Assembly: GCA_031263535.1 (NCBI GenBank)
Contig: JAISFO010000033.1
Location: 1-53,797, forward strand
Reading direction: 5' to 3'
From: Holosporales bacterium
GTDB lineage: Bacteria; Pseudomonadota; Alphaproteobacteria; UBA3830; JAIRWN01
Length of the DNA stretch: 53,797 bases
Shown: positions 51,842 to 53,797 of the stretch, in pieces
Layout of the letters: the number at the start of each line of letters is the position of its first letter
Position numbering within the stretch: position 1 is the first letter of the stretch
Position numbers and translations under genes: made by a program
The notes under the pieces: generated by a model
Told to the model about the DNA's origin: nothing
Database searches by the model: none
What the model saw: the letters and a program-made list of their open reading frames with translations, nothing else

Positions 51842-52969
51842 GTGCGGTTTTTTGTAAGTGACGAAAGACAACAAGCTGATGATAAAGTGTCAGAGCGACG
51901 CGACCAATTGCGAACAAAAAAAGCCGAGCATAGATCAAGCCAGGCTACAGCGGACGATGTTCAACAAGCTGGCTCAGATTTAAATTTAGCTAAACAATCT
52001 TTGGCTATAGCAAAAAATAGAGACCGGGCAGCTTTATTTTTGAGATTGAGTATGCCTTCTGTGTTGGCTAGCTTCGAGGAAGCGGGATACTATAATCCTG
52101 ATCTAATAGAGATAACTTTTGCAACATTAACTAGGTTTTTACCTCCAAGGAATAGTGAGCGAGAGTCAATTTTTTCTGCGATGTTGGATGAGTATAATTT
52201 CACACCTACCAGCCTACTTAAGGCTTATTATCTATTAGAACCCAATGCGCAGAAGGAGTTCGTAGATTATCTTTTAATTCCAGCAAAAGGTGTTGCTAAC
52301 GATAGAATCTCAATTGGCAAGTTATGCGATGCTTTAAATGCAGTAGTTTATCCATTAGGAAGCATTACCGCTGAATTTTTATCTGCTCTGACTAATACGA
52401 TGATAGAAGCAATACTTCTTAATCGCGGCGATAACCCGCAATCGATAAGGCTTGAAATGTATCTATTTCATACAGTTGGGTATGTACCCGTCGTGCCAAT
52501 GCTGATGGGTGATTATGATTTATTAGTAAATAATTTAGTTTATATAGAGCAGAGAGCTGATCCGAAATATAAAGAACCAATGCATGCGTTCTTAAAAGGT
52601 TTGGCGATAGGGCGCCCCATCTTGGCAGATCGTAGTTTAGTGTCATATTCGAGCAATCAATGTGATATTGCAGATACGACCTTTGATACTTTATACATCG
52701 ATGGTTGGCGTTCAGTTGTTGCATATTATCTAGGCCAGGATTTTACTGATGTAGAGGTTGCGCTGGTTGTTGCTGCTGACGATTTGCCTAAGGCTCCGTC
52801 TTCAGATCAATTTATGCTGAAGCATCTTATGCCATTTAGTGCAAGTCCAGAAGTAAATGCTGCTAGGGAGTCGCAAGCATCACGGTTGTTGTCTGCCGAT
52901 GCTACAATAGCCACTCGCTTGCGGGAGATTTTAGGAATAGAACATAACCCTGAGCTAGATAGTAAATAA
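51842..52969 (+). CDS. helical protein of unknown family, 3' part of a probably split gene
   Basis: A long open frame starting with a weak GTG. The N-terminal 80 residues are charged and coiled-coil-like (KVSERRDQLRTKKAEHRSS...). The rest is predicted mostly helical with repeated hydrophobic blocks (ALFLRLSMPSVLASFEEAGYYNPDLIEI, LKAYYLLEPNAQKEFVDYLL, SIRLEMYLFHTVGYVPVVPML). No signal peptide of its own, no catalytic motif seen. Because it lacks a convincing start and follows a strongly promoted signal-peptide frame, it is most likely the body of that protein, separated by homopolymer indels. It ends before an intrinsic terminator. A secreted, host-directed role is possible but not shown. Confidence 0.6.
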   Translation: MRFFVSDERQQADDKVSERRDQLRTKKAEHRSSQATADDVQQAGSDLNLAKQSLAIAKNRDRAALFLRLSMPSVLASFEEAGYYNPDLIEITFATLTRFLPPRNSERESIFSAMLDEYNFTPTSLLKAYYLLEPNAQKEFVDYLLIPAKGVANDRISIGKLCDALNAVVYPLGSITAEFLSALTNTMIEAILLNRGDNPQSIRLEMYLFHTVGYVPVVPMLMGDYDLLVNNLVYIEQRADPKYKEPMHAFLKGLAIGRPILADRSLVSYSSNQCDIADTTFDTLYIDGWRSVVAYYLGQDFTDVEVALVVAADDLPKAPSSDQFMLKHLMPFSASPEVNAARESQASRLLSADATIATRLREILGIEHNPELDSK

Positions 52970-52997
52970 CGCTCTTTCAGATCAAATGCCGAAGACC

Positions 52998-53031
52998 AAG
53001 AGGCGTGATGATTCCTTCATTCACGCCTCTT
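52998..53031 (+). terminator. intrinsic terminator after the split exported gene
   Basis: AAGAGGCGTGA pairs perfectly with TCACGCCTCTT (11 bp) around a 12-nt loop, followed by CCTCTTT. It sits 28 bp after the stop codon at 52969. Confidence 0.75.
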
Positions 53032-53064
53032 CCTCTTTGTGAAAATTGAAATATAAGAATCCAT

Positions 53065-53280
53065 TACGTTAATGGCTCAATATGTTGTAATCTTCCTTCA
53101 GATATTTCATGAGTGTAGTCATGATAGGCGCAAACCACGCTGGAATTAGATAGAAAGCCCTATAGCTAATGATTGGCAGTTTTGCGCTATACTAAAACTT
53201 AAACATTGCGATAATTCTATTATTGAAAAGGCTAGCCGATATTGCATTGGTTACAGAAGGATCTTCTGAAAAATGCGATA
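53065..53280 (+). repeat. hairpin-rich repeat, degenerate copy C
   Basis: Bases 53079-53160 align with 19981-20060 of copy B (shared blocks CTTCCTTCAGATATTTC and TAGTCATGATAGGCGCAAA). The next part resembles copies A and B (TTGCGCTATACTAAAACTTAAACATTGCGATAATTCT), with residual peptide HCDNSIIEKAS against RYCDNYVSEEAS in copy A. The C or G tract and the run of hairpins are not preserved, and stops interrupt the frames. So it is a decayed copy 33 kb away from the other two. Confidence 0.5.
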
Positions 53281-53680
53281 GTCATCATGGTGATTCTTTA
53301 GATGGTTAAGTAAATTTTATAGTATATCGTTTCAGCGACGGCTCGGAGGCCTCAGGGCCACTCTCAGTAAATATAATACTGAATCATCGAAGCTTTCTAA
53401 ATGCTTGAGATGGTTTAGAAACTGCAAAGTTTTCCTAACCGCATACATTAATAAACAGTTAAGCGCTAATCCAGCAGCGGTCATTGATTTTACAAAGAGA
53501 AGCATTTAGTTTGCAAAATTGGCAACCGATGAAACCTCAGAGCCTTCTAGGTGCCGCCTTAGCGACATATTATTGAGTTTATTAGCTAGTTTGCCTGAGT
53601 ATTTAGATATCTGTAATGATTCACCTTTACTCATGTCCGCCTTAGTTAGTAACCCTACTAAACAATTATTATTTAAACCA
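53281..53680. other. gap with weak traces of the repeat family
   Basis: No gene is visible. Two short stretches carry a peptide resembling the SEP motif of the repeat: SGPEASEPSLK on the minus strand near 53330-53370, and ATDETSEPSRC on the plus strand near 53520-53560. These similarities are short and may be chance. Confidence 0.25.
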
Positions 53681-53712
53681 AAAAGCCCCTACCTCATGAG
53701 GCAAGGGCTTTT
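53681..53712. terminator. bidirectional intrinsic terminator
   Basis: AAAAGCCC (53681-53688) pairs with GGGCTTTT (53705-53712), with an inner CCTCATGAGG palindrome. It lies just beyond the stop of the minus-strand gene at the window edge and has the T-run for that direction. Confidence 0.75.
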
Positions 53713-53734
53713 ATACTCTAAAATCCTAAGAAGC

Positions 53735-53797
53735 TTAGAACGTGTAAACACCCATCACACGAAATCCCCACTTCTTACCTTCAAGCTCAATCTGCTT
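53735..53797 (-). CDS. C-terminus of an outer-membrane protein, cut by the window edge
   Basis: Twenty codons are readable: QIELEGKKWGFRVMGVYTF then TAA. Alternating hydrophobic residues and a final Phe are the usual last beta-strand that the BAM complex recognises. A terminator follows. Only the tail is available, so the family cannot be named; a porin or barrel protein is the likely reading. Confidence 0.6.
   Translation of the reverse strand, partial: KQIELEGKKWGFRVMGVYTF

Overview
The window looks like chromosome of a host-associated alphaproteobacterium. The signs are alphaproteobacterial-type AddB/AddA next to TsaE, a small DUF3035/BamF-like lipoprotein beside a pair of M16 peptidases, an rnpB followed by an SH3 protein, Sec-exported proteins of no known family, several decayed genes, and pathways with pieces missing. 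A relative of the Holosporales/Paracaedibacter-like intracellular symbionts is my guess; no taxonomic marker such as 16S is present to prove it.

Layout. 1-1.5 kb: 3' part of a secreted orphan-family gene and a remnant of comM. 1.5-7.6 kb: aromatic amino acid permease, Nudix hydrolase, serine hydrolase, fabG-fabD, bamE and an exported methyltransferase-like protein. 7.7-14.8 kb: addA, addB, tsaE, a ferredoxin-NADP reductase and a DNA glycosylase. 15-21.2 kb is an accessory island: small exported proteins, a perfect 23-bp palindrome, a groEL-like scrap, groESL with a CIRCE operator, and two copies of a hairpin-rich repeat running into a frameshifted outer-membrane protein gene. 21.2-32.5 kb is core envelope and metabolism: rsmA-surA facing lptF-lptG-lptD, then a nitronate monooxygenase/FabK-like gene, lysC, a Kef-type antiporter and prmC. 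Then come tRNA-Gln(CUG), trmD, a DcaP-like porin and an MFS carrier.

36.6-44.4 kb is a tightly packed minus-strand operon for a nonulosonic-acid-type (pseudaminic/legionaminic-like) surface sugar. It starts with an SH3 protein just downstream of rnpB and continues with a NeuC/LegG-type epimerase, formyltransferase, PIG-L deacetylase, PtmE-like CBS nucleotidyltransferase, SDR, class III aminotransferase, methyltransferase and a PseF-like cytidylyltransferase. The three genes likely to decorate the sugar (formyltransferase, deacetylase, methyltransferase) are each broken exactly at a simple-sequence tract: T8, a CCCCA pentamer array and G11. Neighbouring core genes read through intact. This is the most notable signal in the window: it looks like a multi-switch phase-variable glycan locus, and the sequenced state has all three switched off.

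44.8-51.2 kb: BamF-like lipoprotein, two M16 peptidases (only the first with a zinc site), accB-accC, and an AGCS alanine/sodium symporter. 51.4-53.8 kb: a second accessory patch with a strongly promoted secreted protein that appears split by homopolymer frameshifts, a third degenerate copy of the 19-20 kb repeat, and the last codons of an outer-membrane protein.
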